Positions 39,201-49,204 are shown, numbered from the stretch's first letter. The stretch: 64,000 bases of DNA from Castor canadensis (GCF_047511655.1 NC_133390.1:134221583-134285582), one strand, 5' to 3'. Numbers and translations are program-made. Notes: generated by a model from the sequence alone, not told the origin.

Positions 39201-42200
39201 TTGTTGACTTATGGGTCATTTAGAAGTGTTTTAATTTCTGAGTTTGGGAGATTTTCATGTACTCTTTCTCTTGCTGATTTGTTTGATTCCATTGTGGCTA
39301 GAGAACATACTTTGTAAGATTTCCATTCTTATAAATTTGTCGAAGGTTGTTTTATGACCTAGAATATGGTCTGTGTTGGCACATACTAAGTGTTGATTAG
39401 GTCCTGTTGGTTGGTGGACTAATAGATTCCATATACTTGCTGATTTTCTTGTTAGTTGTACCCATTGTTGAGAGCTTTGTGTTGATGTCTCCAGCTGTCA
39501 TTGTGGATTTACCCATCTTTCCATTCCTTTCATTTTACCTATCTTTGCTTGGTACACATGCAGCTCTGGATTGCTGTTTTTCTTAATAAATTGACCCTTT
39601 TATTATTATATAATGTTCTTTGGTCTTTGGCAGTTTTGTTTGCTTTGAAGTCTCCTTTCTCTACTTTATTTCCTCTTCTATTTTCTTTTGATTAATATTT
39701 ATGTATCTTTTGCCTGCCTGCGTCATTATAGTTGAAGTTAATAATTGTGTTTTTTTATAGTTGGATCGCTTTTTAAAATCTCCTCTGCCAATCTTTCTTT
39801 TAGCTATTTTAGATTACATATACATAAAATAGATTATAGGGACCGGACTGTCCCTAGGGCACTGGGACAGGACTTAAGCATTGTAAAAGCATTACTAAAT
39901 ACTGTTAGAGAACTGTTGCTGATAAGCCTTGGTTGTAAGTGCCCTTTTGAAAGTTTGTTTTTCCTTTAGGTATATTGAGATATTGGAAGCTAGGGAAATT
40001 TAACTCCTTATTCAACAACTGTTAGGCTTTTCCCAGGCCTGGGCTGCCTGGAACTCCCAGCCAGGCAGCAATACTGCCTTCATGCCAGCACCTAAAACAC
40101 CACTATGGGTCCAGAAGCCACTGCCCCAGCAAACAACTTAGATAGGATTTTTTTGCTACCAGAAGATTCAGAACTATTGATGACCCTGCAGCCATTTCCA
40201 CTCAGGCCAGAGGGGAGAGCACTTCATGGTGGCCCAGCAACAGACCTGTGACTGGGACGGTCTTATATTGCATGAGGGGTTGCCATGACTGGTGACAGGG
40301 ACTGTGCCATGATTGGTGCAAATACAATCCATTTGCATGAAAGGACTGCCATGATTGTTACAAACACTCTTGTCACAACCTCTTTTGGCCATATAACAGG
40401 CTGCTCAGCTCACCACCTGATGACACCCTCTGTCTGACATTAGCTGGATTGTCTGGTCCCAGCCCAAGACCCAAGAGAGCTATACACTTTGACCCTTCAC
40501 TGACCTCCAAGACCTAGAACTCTGGGCCTTGCCTTAGCTGTCAAAGGCCTCAGGCTCACTGACAGTGCCCATTGTCATTCGTTGCCTAGGCTTGCAACTT
40601 TCCCCACACCCAGGACCCAAAATAATTGAAGGAGCTTCTTGTCTCCCCACAATTTCAATCTAGGTAGAGCAGAAGGACCCCAGCCAGCTAGTTTGTGACC
40701 CATTTATTGTAATCATTGATATGTTAGGGCTTACTTTGTTTCTCTAGTTTTTCTCTTTCCTTCTTCCTTGTGGATTACTTGGCTTTCTGTAATGGTTTTG
40801 AATATATTTGAATAGTGTTTTTTTAATGGTTGCTTTCAGGACAATATATTTACATAATTTGTCACAGGCTAGTAGTGTTACCATTTTTATCAGTTGCAGT
40901 GAAATATAGAAATCTTCATTCATTTTATGTTCCCTTATTCTCTCCCTTTAATATATAATTATGTTAAATATTTCCTTATGCATACATTTAGAACCACATC
41001 TGTTGGTATTAGAAATTTTTGCTTTATTTTGGTTTGTAGGGCTCGAGGTGGCACAAAGCCAAGAGTTCAAACTCTAGTCCCACCCAAAAAAAAAAATCAT
41101 ATTTTGGTTTCTATGTTCTTTCTTTTCTCCTGTTCCAGGATTCCTTCTTTTCTTGTTTCCCTTCTATGTAAAGAACATACTTTTTCCATTCTTTTAGGCT
41201 TTTTTATCTGGGAGCATCATGATTTCCCCTTCATTCATAAAGCGTTTTCCTAAAGTATAAGACTGTGTTGATAGTTTTTTTCTTTCAGTTTGCAAATGTG
41301 CAGTCTATGGCCTCCACAGTTTCTGATAAGAACTGTACTGTCACTCAGATTTTCCCATGTCTGTTGGTGTTATTTTCTCAGCTTTTCAAATTTTTTTTTC
41401 TTCAGGTTCTAAAAGTTTAATTATAATGTGACTCCGATACATGTCTTTGGTTTTGTCCTGTTTAGGTTTCATTACTTAAATCTGTAGGTTTATGTTTCTT
41501 GCCAAATTTCTCCAAGTACTTTTTATAGTCATTTCTCTTTCTCCTCCCTTTCAAGAACTCATACAACATGAATGCTATACCTTGTCTTAGTTCCCTAGGT
41601 CCGTGATGCTCTGCTCATTTTTTTTTCAGTCTTCTCTGTTTTTCAATTAGCATAATTTCTATTCTCAAGCCATGCAATTCACAGATTCCTTCCTCTGTCT
41701 CATCCTTTCTGCTGATGAGAACAACCAGTTTAACTATGTTAGTTACTGCTGTAGTTTGTGTGTGTGTGGCAGGAGGGTGTTCTTGTAACTGTATGTTTCT
41801 TTGTTGATTGATGGTTTTTTTGTTGTTTCAGTGCTAGGAATAAACCCATGGTGGGCCTTGGACATTCAAGGAAAATGCTGTACCATTGAGAAACATCCCA
41901 GCCCTGATGGTTTTTTTTTATTAGTTTCAAACATTTTTGTAATTGCTCATTGAAACATTTTTGTGAAGACTCCTTTAAAAGTCTTGGTGTGATAATTCTA
42001 ACATTTCTGTCATCTGGAAATTGTCTATTGTCTCTTTGTTTTTAGCTTTAGATCTTTCTATGTTTTTTGGTATTACATGTGATTTTCACTCCGAAAAGCC
42101 ATTTTCACATGTGAGGAGGTTGGATCTTATTTAAGCCTTCTCCCAGCTGGCCTTCTTTGATGCTTCTTTGCCTGGGGAAGGTGGGGAGTATGTGTGCTGG

Positions 42201-45200
42201 TGGGCGCATGTAGTTCAGGTTCAGGCTCCCCACTAGACCAACATTAATATTTAAGGAGACCCTCATTACTACTGGGCAGGGGTGGATAGCATCTCCATTC
42301 AGTACTCGGTATTCACCAACACTATGTCGGGGTGGTGGTTGTTACCATTTGGTTATGGTGGAAGTCTTTACCCCTGCTAGACCTCTTCTGACACCATGCT
42401 AGCTGGAAGATGGAAAGGTGCCTTGATCTAGCCTTTCTGTGGTATTTGGCTGGAATAGAGCTGTTACTGTCTAAACAATGTCTCTTTTAACTAATCCTAT
42501 GGTCAGAGAGAGCAGGCCTTTGCCTGGTCTCTTTTGGTCTGTGTCTACTGGCATTTCAGTGTTACTGGTTATTCAGTTCCATATCAGGGATATAGGAAGG
42601 AAAAAGAAAACCTAGAAGACCCACCACTGTTTTCCCTTGTTTCTCAAGTCCCTAACTGATAAGTCCTTTTCTGTCTACATTTCAGATACTTGTTTTATAT
42701 AAAATGATAAGAGATTTTAGTTGTACTTTCCAGGAAAAATAGGGGAAGGGGTATCTTCTCCACCTTGCTAGAAGCAGAGGCCTTTGGAGTAATTTTTAAC
42801 AGGTTGCCACTTCAAGTGTTTAATTAGTCTTATCTAGCAATATTCTACTGTTTGTTATTAGGTTAAAAGTATATACTCCAAGGTGGGAGATATAATTTGG
42901 TTCCTAGAGTGCTTGCTTAACAAACGCAAACTATACTACAGAGCCATAACAATACAAGCAGCATGGTATTGGCACAAAAACAAACAGGAAGACCAATGGC
43001 ACAGAATAGAAGATCCAGACATAAACTCACACATCTATAGCCAACTGATCTTCTACAAAGGAGCCCAAACACACGATTAAGATAAGACAGCCTCTTCAAC
43101 AAATGCTCCTGGGAAAACTGGATATCCACATGTAGAAGACAGAAACTAGATCCCTGTCTTTCACCCTCTACTAAAATCAACTCAAAGTAGATCAAAGACC
43201 CTAATAAAAGGCCTGAATCTTTGAAATAACTCAAGGAAGCAGTAGGAAATACACTGGAACAGATAGGTTTATGGAACAACTTCCTAAACAGAACTCAGCA
43301 TCTAAGAGAAACAGTGAACAAATGGGACTGCATCAAACTTAAGATCTTCTGCACCGCTAAGGAAACAGTCACCAGACTCAAGAGACAGTCCACAGAATGG
43401 GAGAAAATCTTTGCCAGCTACTCATCCGACAAGGGACTAATATCCAGAATCTACAAGAAACTCAAAAAAATCAGCCCCCAAAGAATCAACACCCCAATGA
43501 AGGAGTGGGCACAAGAATTAAACAGGGCATTCTCAAATGAAGAGGTACAAATGACCAGTAAATACATGAAGGATTATTCAGCTTCCCTGTTAAAAAGAGA
43601 TGCAAGTTAAAACAACAATTAGATTTCATCTCACCCCAGTTAGAATGATCATAATCAAGGGTAATAACAACAACAAATGCTGGCGAGGATGTGGTGAAAC
43701 AGGAACCCTTATACACTGTTGGTGGGAATGCAGATTAGTACAACCACTATGGAAAGCAGTGTGGAGATCCTCAAAAAACTAAAGATAGAACTGCCATATG
43801 ATACTGCTCCTTGGCATCTACCCAAAGGAATGTTAATACCGGATACAGTAGAGACACCTATACATTGATGTTCATCACAGCTACTCACAGTAGCCAAGCT
43901 TTGAAAACAACCCAGATGCCCTACAGCTGATGAATGGATCAAGAAAATGTGGTATATACACACAATGGAGTATTACTTAGCCATAAGGAATAATGACATG
44001 GGGTTTGAACATATTTGGATGCAATATTGGAGAATATCATGTTAAGTGAAGTAAGCCAGAATCAGAAACACAAAAGCCACTTGTTTTCTCTCATACATGG
44101 AAGATAGATTCACAGATAAACATGTACACAAAACAAGCATGATCATATACAAACTCAGATGGAGAATATGTTTGTAACAGTGGAACTATTCTATGGAACT
44201 CAGGGAAAGGAAAAGAGAATGATAGAGCATCAGTAATATCACATAATATAAGATTTGAAGGAAGAGGATGTAAGTGTGTGTATTGAATTCTGTTGAAAAA
44301 TGGGGGGTAGGAGGTAAAGGGGTAAGGGAGAGTAATGGAAGGGGTCGAACAGACCAAAGTAAAGTATACCCACAGTGGGCATACATTGAGACATCCCTTT
44401 GTACATCAACTTAAATATTAATAACAAAAACCAGGACTGTAAAATAGAGAGAGTGGTCAGTGTACTAGTGGGAAGGGGGAGGGTGAAGGAAGGAGATTAA
44501 GGTGATGGTATATGGTACATGGACTTTATATACCTATATGAAACAGACCTAAGAATCCTCTTGTAATTGTTTTAATTGGGGTGTGAAAGGGATTAAGGGG
44601 GAGATATGATGGGGCCAGTGTAAACAATGTACAATATAAGTCTCATCGGAATTGTCACTATGACTCCCCCCCCATAATGAATATATCCTAATAAAAAATG
44701 TATTAAAAAAAAAAAGAAAGGTCCTGGGTTCAATTTTCATCATCACCAAAAAATAATAATAATAATATATTCTATAACTAAACTTACATAAAATACTAAT
44801 AAGTGCTTTTTAAAGGGTAACAGATGAAATTAATAGGGAATTATTATTTTGCCTAATATATGTTAAATTTAATTCTGCTTTCTGTGCCTAGGTTGGGGCA
44901 AACACTATGGATAATCCTTTATTGAAGTACAGTGCAAAGGATTACTTCTTTAAAGCAGCCCTCTGTCACTTCATAGTAGATGAATTAAATGCCAAGGTAA
45001 GGAGTCCTGTGCCTGTTTTCTCATACACTTTACCTTTGAGAAGAGGCCTCATGAATATGTGCTCATTTTTTTTGAGATACGAAGTGGTTTTAATTTTATT
45101 TCCTTCATTTTAATTCGATCATAAAATTTCACAGTGATTTTTTGGGGGGGATGGGAGCAGAAGGAAAAGAGTCTCAGAATCATGAGGGCTGTGGTCCATT

Positions 45201-48200
45201 TGGCTCAAGGAAGTGCAAGGAGGATAGGCCTCACCGGGGTGGCTGGAGGAGTACAGATTGCCCTGGTGGCAGGTAGGTGATGTTCTGAGAGCGTGAGAGC
45301 TGGTAAGCAATGTCTTCAGCAGCTTCCAGCTTGCATAGCTCAATCAGGCCATCACCTGCACTGGCCAGTGAGTTGGCAATCAGCCTAGCTGCCTTGGAGT
45401 CACCCTCAGCAGAGATGATGGCCACTTTCTTCTGCTGCTCAGCCTTTTCCACCAGAAATCTGGCGCTCTCTGCCTCCTGCTGAGCCACCTGCTTGGCTTC
45501 CACCATTTCCGTGAACTCCTTCTCAAAGGTCAGATGTGTCAGGGACACATCATCCAGGATGATCCCAAAGTTTGCCGCTCGTTCCGTAAGGTCATCTCTC
45601 ACTTGCCTGGAGACCAGCTCTCTCTGGGTGATCAGTTCTCCAGCATCAAAGTGAGCCACCACTGACTTGAGGATCTCTGTGGTGACGGACGGCAATGCAC
45701 GCTTATCATAGTCCTGTCCGATGCTGGTAAAGATCCAAGGAAGCTGGCTAGCAACAGGCCGGAAGAGAATGCACAGTGTGATGTTGACCTTCTGCAAATT
45801 TTTGCTACCAGTGATGACTGGCACATTATATGGTCGAGAGCGGCAATCAAAAATAATTGGTTTCTGTACCCAAGGTATAAGAAAGTGGGTCCCTTCTCCT
45901 TCCACGAAGTCCTGTACTCCACGGAATTGGTCAAAGATGACAGCTCTGTGCCCAGCATCCACGTTATATAAGGCAGAGTTCATCATGCCTCCTGTGATGG
46001 CTAAAACCAGCCCAAACTTGCCAATGGACTCAAACACTTTGGCAGCCATGTTTTCTTCTGTTGAATCCACTCACACCTCCTACAGGAAATCCCCAGTCTC
46101 AAGTACTCCTTGATGTCATTTCATATGGGTGTTAATAACAAGAATTGCAAGACTAAATTGCGTATATTAAAAATAATTCTTCTGTGATGTGTCCCAGTTG
46201 GAATGTTAGCAGCTGCAAAGCTGTTCTCTTAAAGTTTTCGTTCAGTAGTTGTTTTAAAGCTATTAGGGGACAATAGTATAGTATTGTCTTTTTTTTTTAA
46301 TCTCATAAATGAAGCTAGAATGAGGATGGAAGAAGCTGCAAAGCCAAACGAAAGCTGGAAGACAAGGATCTGGGCAGCCTTGGTATTGGCTGTTTCTAGA
46401 ATTGGAAGTCACAAAGAGAAAAGTGTTCTAGAATCCTTCTAACCCTAAGCAATAATCTAAATGTGATTTATTTGCATTCAGAGTTGAGGAAGAGCTTCTC
46501 CATTTTATGTATTAATGCAGACACATGGCAGTAAGGTTTTAAGAAGTAGATTTCATTCACAGTGCCTGTCTCCAGCAGCCTAACATTAAAAACAAATCAG
46601 TTTAGAAATTTATTCCTAACTGAAATTGAATATTCAAAATAAATAAGTTTCCTGTGTTGATTCTGATGTTGAGTTTAACAGCATATTTCTTAAATACTTA
46701 AATGGAATGGAGGTAAATCTTACTGAATAGAAAGTTGAAAAATGTTTCCTTGTTCAGTAAGGCTAACATTTATTAGCTGTTTTTCTCCCTCAGCTTGCTC
46801 TTGAGAAATATGAGGAAATGTTTCCAGCATTTACTGATTCAAGAGAATGTAAATTACTGAAAGTAAGTAACAATAGAACTTTAAGGAAGAAATCCTTTGC
46901 TCTCTGGTACAGCACCTAACTAGAACTGGTTATACTGTGAAGTTTTAATCAATGAGTCTGCTAACAGATGGGATTCGGTACTTTGTTACTTTGTCATTAT
47001 AGGTGTTCAGATGCCAAGGGGGTAAGGGCCATAAGCATTGTGTTCTGAAACAGGCAGTTCAGAAATACGAGCACCAAAGCTAGATCCTTGACTTAGGTAA
47101 TTTTGTTGTTGTTGTTTTTTGTTTTTGTTTGGGAGGGGTGGTATTGGGTTTAAACTCAGAGCCTTGTACTTGCTAGGCAGGTGGTCTACCATTTACCATG
47201 CCCCTACCCCTGAAAAGTAATTCTTATATTTGAGTATTTCCCAGTTTTTTGGGATATATAGCAACATAAGTTAATATGATACTAGGCTATTTCTGTATTT
47301 TAAAGTATCCATTCAGAAATAGGACTTTTCAAAATAAAATATTTTTTCATTTTTTTTAATGCTGTCAGAAACTTCTAGAAGCTCATGAAGAACAGAACAG
47401 TGAAGCTTACACTGAAGCAGTAAGTTAGACCTTCTGGGATGTGGTACATATTTTAGAGGTTTAAGTTACAGAATCTTCTTTGCCTTTTGTATAAATTCTG
47501 AGCATTTATTTGTGATTCTGGCATATCTCGTTTGTATTTTCCAAAGGTCATGTTTTATATGTGTCACAAATCAGACAGTTCCATTAATCAGTACCCCTGC
47601 TGAAATTCCACTTGTATTCCGCCCTTTTTCTTGACTTATGCTCAAAACTAATTTAGCTGTGAGGCCACTTCAAAAGCAAATAACATGTACTGCTTTTTTT
47701 TTGTATCATTGTTTTCTTTTGAAAACAATATCCATTATTTAGTGTAGACTAGGATTAGTGAAATACTGTTTAGAGTATAAAAATGAAGTAGTGAAATTTG
47801 TTATATTCATGGGATAAAATAAAGAGGATTTTTTTCCTTCATGTTTGTCTTTTTTCTCTTTTCTCATCCTTTGCTATCTTGTGTTCAGAGAAACTTATCA
47901 GAAGCATTCTGTAATGTGTTCATTACAGTCCTGAAGCAAAAGTAGGAGGGAATATTTTCTTATTTAACTTAGCTCGTTCATCCTATTTTAATTTTTCTTT
48001 TCTCCGTTCATCAGAATGCTTACCCCCCTCCTGATTCTTTGATCATCTTTTTCTATAGCCAGCAAATTTTAATTTTTCCATATTCCTTTCTTATTCTTAT
48101 ACTGTGTTGAGTTTCTTCTGTCACATTGAAGGTACCTTTTTAGTTTTAAATGGCTGTTTTGAATTTTTGCCTTACATAGACTGAACATACAAAGCAATAG

Positions 48201-48527
48201 TAAAAACACAGGAACTTGCCACTGCTAACACCAAATCAGTAAGAGAATAATGAAAAATTAAGCAGTTTTTAATGAGGAAAATTACAAACTAGAATGAATA
48301 ATTTCTAATCTAAGAAGTTGGATTATTGCTATAAAATACTTTAAACAGCTTGGGTCACTGTTTTTGTTTAAATACATTTCCGAGGAATAATTCTTGTTCC
48401 TCTTTTCTTAAACTAGGTGAAGGAATTTGACTCAATATCACGCTTGGATCAGTGGCTGACCACCATGTTGCTTCGTATCAAAAAGTCCATCCAAGAGGAT
48501 GGAGAAGGAGATGGAGACCTAAAATGA
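14460..48527 (+). CDS. NAPB: NAPB, beta-soluble NSF attachment protein (11 coding exons)
   Basis: Beta-SNAP is a peripheral membrane adaptor that binds assembled SNARE bundles and recruits the ATPase NSF to take them apart; it is neuron-enriched. Coding exons: 14,460-14,557; 29,026-29,105; 30,652-30,768; 32,560-32,606; 32,759-32,836; 38,233-38,288; 38,488-38,572; 44,892-44,996; 46,794-46,862; 47,369-47,419; 48,417-48,527. They total 897 bases, giving 298 residues and a TGA, the normal length for beta-SNAP. The start [20 protein letters not shown] and the end GEGDGDLK are beta-specific and separate it from alpha-SNAP (NAPA). TPR-like helical hairpins fill residues 1-280; the exon 1 end SFLRGLFG is the membrane-binding loop, and the C-terminal [10 protein letters not shown] segment is the NSF-stimulating region. 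All introns are GT-AG except intron 6, which is GC-AG. The ATG has a good context (gcgacATGG). No frameshift or stop was seen, so the gene looks functional. Confidence 0.97.
15862..15945 (-). mobile_element. ID SINE
   Basis: Reverse complement of the ID family: ttgatactggggtttgaacc, cagggccttgaagctggctt, ggcaggcactctactcccta. Confidence 0.75.
17261..17457 (+). mobile_element. B1+ID composite SINE (clear full copy)
   Basis: Complete example of the local dimeric family: gggctgggtgctggtggctc, acacctgtaatcctagctac, a linker with aagacctatctcgaaaatac, then the ID half ending cctgagttcaagccccagta and a short A-run. Confidence 0.8.
19198..19281 (+). mobile_element. ID SINE
   Basis: gctggtgagctgctcaagtg, gtagagctgcctgcctagca, gccctgagttcaaatcccag, then an A-run. 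Confidence 0.8.
19432..19637 (-). mobile_element. B1+ID composite SINE
   Basis: T-run, then the antisense ID half (gcactggagtttgaactcag) and the antisense B1 half ending attataggtgtgagccatca. Confidence 0.75.
20507..20832 (-). mobile_element. Two antisense B1-type SINEs
   Basis: First unit about 20,507-20,608 (agacaggggggatacatagc ... attacaggtgtgccctagtg). Second unit 20,699-20,832 (tgagacaaagtctcactata ... caggctggcctcaagctcat), which contains a small internal repeat of gattgcctggg/gattgcctcac. Confidence 0.65.
20893..21241 (-). mobile_element. Antisense ID (20,893-20,971) and antisense B1+ID composite (21,047-21,241)
   Basis: The ID is recognised by tagtggtactaggatttgaa and attctaccacttgagccact. 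The composite is recognised by tggtggtagtggggtttgaa, gcatgctaggcaggttccct and gaagctaggattacaggtgt. Confidence 0.75.
22810..22929 (+). mobile_element. B1-type SINE
   Basis: atggcacacctgtaatccta, gaggtagaggcaggaggatc, aaggccaacctgggctacat and an A-run. Confidence 0.8.
24018..24443 (-). mobile_element. B1+ID composite SINE and adjoining B1-half fragment, antisense
   Basis: A full composite at 24,018-24,232 (ggtggtactaaggtttgaac ... gtagctagtattataggtgg) is followed by a T-run and a second B1-type half at about 24,340-24,443 (gtctcacaagctatttgcct ... ctaggattacaggtgtgaat). Confidence 0.7.
24832..25046 (+). mobile_element. ID-type fragment followed by B1 SINE
   Basis: The ID-like unit at 24,832-24,899 ends gggtttaattcccagtacca and an A-rich tail. 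The B1 at 24,922-25,046 has atcccaacactggggaggca and gtcagcctgaagtacatagt. Confidence 0.65.
26930..27120 (-). mobile_element. Antisense ancient L1 3' end
   Basis: gctttattaagatgtaattc ... gctgtacaaccatcacaaca resembles the reversed 3' terminal part of L1M elements, in which the AATAAA lies at the element's end. A second example is at 38,635-38,890. Confidence 0.55.
27130..27420 (-). mobile_element. MaLR-type LTR, antisense
   Basis: cagaatacctgagactgagt followed by aacttataaagg is the reversed 3' end of an MST/THE1-like LTR. The remainder is diverged. Confidence 0.45.
27934..28150 (+). mobile_element. B1+ID composite SINE with (GA)n tail
   Basis: gacactgatggctcatgctt, ctactcaggaggcagggatt, an ID half with gccctgagttcaagctccag, then a pure (GA)n run at 28,133-28,150 where an A-tail is expected. 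Confidence 0.75.
28411..28541 (-). mobile_element. B1-type SINE, antisense and diverged
   Basis: tttgagacaaggtctcatta ... atcctgcctttgcctccaga ... cttgtgccacaatgccttg. Confidence 0.6.
29604..29714 (-). mobile_element. B1-type SINE, antisense
   Basis: caggctggcctcaattcacc, atcctcctgcctcagtctcc, gagtgctggaattacaggta. Lies in NAPB intron 2. Confidence 0.75.
31438..31573 (+). mobile_element. B1-type SINE
   Basis: ctgaatcccagcacttggga, ggccagcctgggctacatag, then a (CAAA)n tail. Lies in NAPB intron 3. Confidence 0.8.
33180..34330 (+). mobile_element. LINE-2 (L2) 3' region, split by a B1
   Basis: The C/T-rich text (cactgcctcctccttatcct, aacagagcagctaaagtggt, ctcaggacctttgtgctggc, cacatccttcaagcccacat) has the wording typical of the L2 3' end. 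A B1 element interrupts it at 33,822-33,933. Confidence 0.6.
33822..33933 (-). mobile_element. B1 SINE inside LINE-2, with 11-bp target duplication
   Basis: Antisense B1 (tttttgagacagggtatcac ... ttgtgttaggattgcaaat). It is flanked by identical cctcaggacct at 33,810-33,820 and 33,934-33,944, a target-site duplication that shows the B1 arrived after the L2. Confidence 0.8.
35088..35237 (+). mobile_element. B1-type SINE with (CA)n microsatellite tail
   Basis: B1 body to about 35,199 (attcaaggccagtctggcta, agaccttgtctcaaaaga), then an expanded mixed CA/CG dinucleotide run at 35,198-35,237. Confidence 0.75.
36258..36353 (-). mobile_element. ID SINE, antisense
   Basis: gtgctgggattaaaaccagg, gccttgtgcatactaagtac and actctaccacttaactacac match the reversed ID family. 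Confidence 0.65.
37964..38169 (-). mobile_element. B1+ID composite SINE, antisense
   Basis: tttggtggtactgggaattg, ttgcttggcaagagttctat, then the B1 half with aggtagctgggattacaggt. It ends about 60 bases upstream of NAPB exon 6. Confidence 0.75.
38281..38340 (+). promoter_or_regulatory. NAPB: NAPB exon 6 GC splice donor inside a 30-bp tandem duplication
   Basis: Exon 6 ends ...TCTAACAG at 38,288 and the intron starts GCAAGT, a GC-AG donor with otherwise consensus flanks. The reading frame (EESN then SSANKC in exon 7) needs this exact junction. The block at 38,281-38,310 is repeated with few changes at 38,311-38,340, so aacaggcaagtattattttt occurs twice, 30 bases apart. The second copy is an equally good GC donor. 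Its use would keep the frame, adding 10 codons rich in Phe and Leu without a stop. Confidence 0.85.
38922..38950. repeat. (TTA)n microsatellite
   Basis: About nine uninterrupted tta/att triplets. Confidence 0.9.
39840..40690. mobile_element. Possible solo LTR inserted in the antisense L1
   Basis: About 850 bases of higher GC content and unrelated texture interrupt antisense L1 text. It contains ggccatataacaggctgctc (a possible TATA segment) near 40,387-40,406 and CA/CC-rich text towards the right end. I could not define TG...CA ends or a target duplication, so the class is uncertain. Confidence 0.3.
42881..42928 (+). mobile_element. ID SINE, 5' part (split by an L1)
   Basis: ggtgggagatataatttggt followed by gtgcttgcttaacaaacgca is the first half of an ID element. 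Its second half resumes at 44,716 beyond the L1. Confidence 0.7.
42926..44715 (+). mobile_element. 5'-truncated L1 (LINE-1), 3' end of ORF2 plus 3' UTR
   Basis: Begins inside ORF2 (agccataacaatacaagcag, tggtattggcacaaaaacaa) and runs through the C-terminal ORF2 region (atgtggtgaaacaggaaccc, gaatggatcaagaaaatgtg, gagtattacttagccataag) to a G-rich 3' UTR and an A-rich tail at about 44,693-44,715. The reading frame is broken into pieces of 60-100 codons, so the copy is dead. It looks younger than the surrounding L1 remnants. Confidence 0.85.
44716..44766 (+). mobile_element. ID SINE, 3' part, with (AAT)n tail
   Basis: aaggtcctgggttcaatttt and catcatcaccaaaaaataat continue the ID element interrupted at about 42,928. 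Confidence 0.7.
44997..46793 (+). other. NAPB intron 8, outside the retrocopy
   Basis: Apart from the prohibitin retrocopy, only unique AT-rich sequence (46,090-46,790) is seen; no other repeat or exon recognised. Confidence 0.5.
45066..46080 (-). pseudogene. PHB1 (retrocopy): Processed retrocopy of prohibitin (PHB1) with an intact 272-codon frame
   Basis: Intronless copy lying antisense in NAPB intron 8. The frame from ATG at 46,049 to TGA at 45,231 is 272 codons, the length of PHB1, and starts [20 protein letters not shown]. The N-terminal membrane segment, SPFH/band-7 domain (about 26-187) and C-terminal coiled coil ([20 protein letters not shown]) are all present. Seven in-frame codons precede the usual ATG. 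Retroposition is shown by absence of introns, prohibitin 3' UTR sequence with AATAAA (minus strand, 45,100-45,095), and an eight-base A-tract (T-run at 45,066-45,073) about 22 bases further on. Against the PHB1 sequence I recall there are about 33 substitutions (around 88% identity), many hitting arginine codons, the pattern of CpG decay. The parent is a mitochondrial inner-membrane scaffold; this copy is more likely a young pseudogene than a retrogene, though no disablement is visible. No clear target duplication found. Confidence 0.93.
47106..47212 (-). mobile_element. ID SINE, antisense, with (GTT)n-rich tail
   Basis: gttgttgttgttttttgttt then gtggtattgggtttaaactc, agagccttgtacttgctagg, caggtggtctaccatttacc. 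Lies in NAPB intron 9. Confidence 0.7.
47420..48416 (+). other. NAPB intron 10, no recognisable feature
   Basis: About 1 kb of AT-rich unique sequence between exon 10 and the last exon; neither a repeat nor an open frame of interest is seen. Confidence 0.5.
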
Positions 48528-49150
48528 AATGTTTGTATCTTTGTAGCATGCAGCTAACTTCTCTTTAGTTTTGTCACAGGGCCACGAGATCTTTATGGGA
48601 TGCTTAATTTTGTTGCACATGAGCCACATGACCTGTGTATTGTTTCAACATGCTTTGTCTGTGTCACTGTGAAACAGTTGAATAGGAGGCTTATCATGCT
48701 TATCAGAGTCCCCAGAGTTTTCTGAGAAGTATTTCTGAATCTTACTCCTATTCTTTTGATATTTACAGAGCCCCTGTTTAATGTTGCCATTTTTTTTAAT
48801 GTTCTTTTCCTTAAACGCTAGTTCTCAACCCAGTTGTTTTCAGAGATGCTTTGCAGACTCTGCGTTGGCATCTGGATGTATTCTTTAAATGGGTGTGTTT
48901 AGGGTGGTTATTAGGAATGAATTTATAACCACTAGATATTGTTTATTTTTGTTCTTCTGTGATTATTTTAATAGTTCTAGTGATAACTTTCTTTGCTTTT
49001 TGTATTGCTCCCTATGTTCATGTGTGCATGGCAAAATTGAGAGCAGTTGGTATTTGTCAGAATCACTTGCATTGTGCAGAAAAGGAGCTTCTAGCAATAC
49101 CTGCTTCTTGCATGGATTACTGTCAAGGTCAATTTCATTGATTTGTGCCT

Positions 49151-49204
49151 ACACACACACACACACACACACGCACAACACTTACCACACTCACACTCAC
49201 ACAT
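49151..49204. repeat. (CA)n microsatellite in NAPB 3' UTR
   Basis: A pure ca run interrupted by cgcacaacacttaccacact, then further ca repeats. Confidence 0.9.

Larger units (their letters stand above)
38635..42780 (-). mobile_element. Ancient antisense L1, interrupted
   Basis: The left end (ttttattgagagataattca ... gtgtaaccatcaccacaacc) resembles a reversed L1M 3' terminus. Antisense L1 text follows at about 38,970-39,830 (ttggtggactaatagattcc, gttgatgtctccagctgtca) and 40,690-42,080 (ggcctccacagtttctgata, gtgataattctaacatttct). Interruptions: a possible LTR (39,840-40,690), an ID fragment (41,036-41,097), an antisense ID (41,827-41,907) and the (TTA)n run at 38,922-38,950. The stretch 42,080-42,780 may be the L1 5' part. 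Continuity as one insertion is inference. Confidence 0.5.

Noticed and set aside
49151-49204. Regular CA repeats considered as a CRISPR-like or structured array
   Set aside because: A simple dinucleotide microsatellite with no spacer/repeat structure; no CRISPR array, phage or bacterial feature is present in the window.
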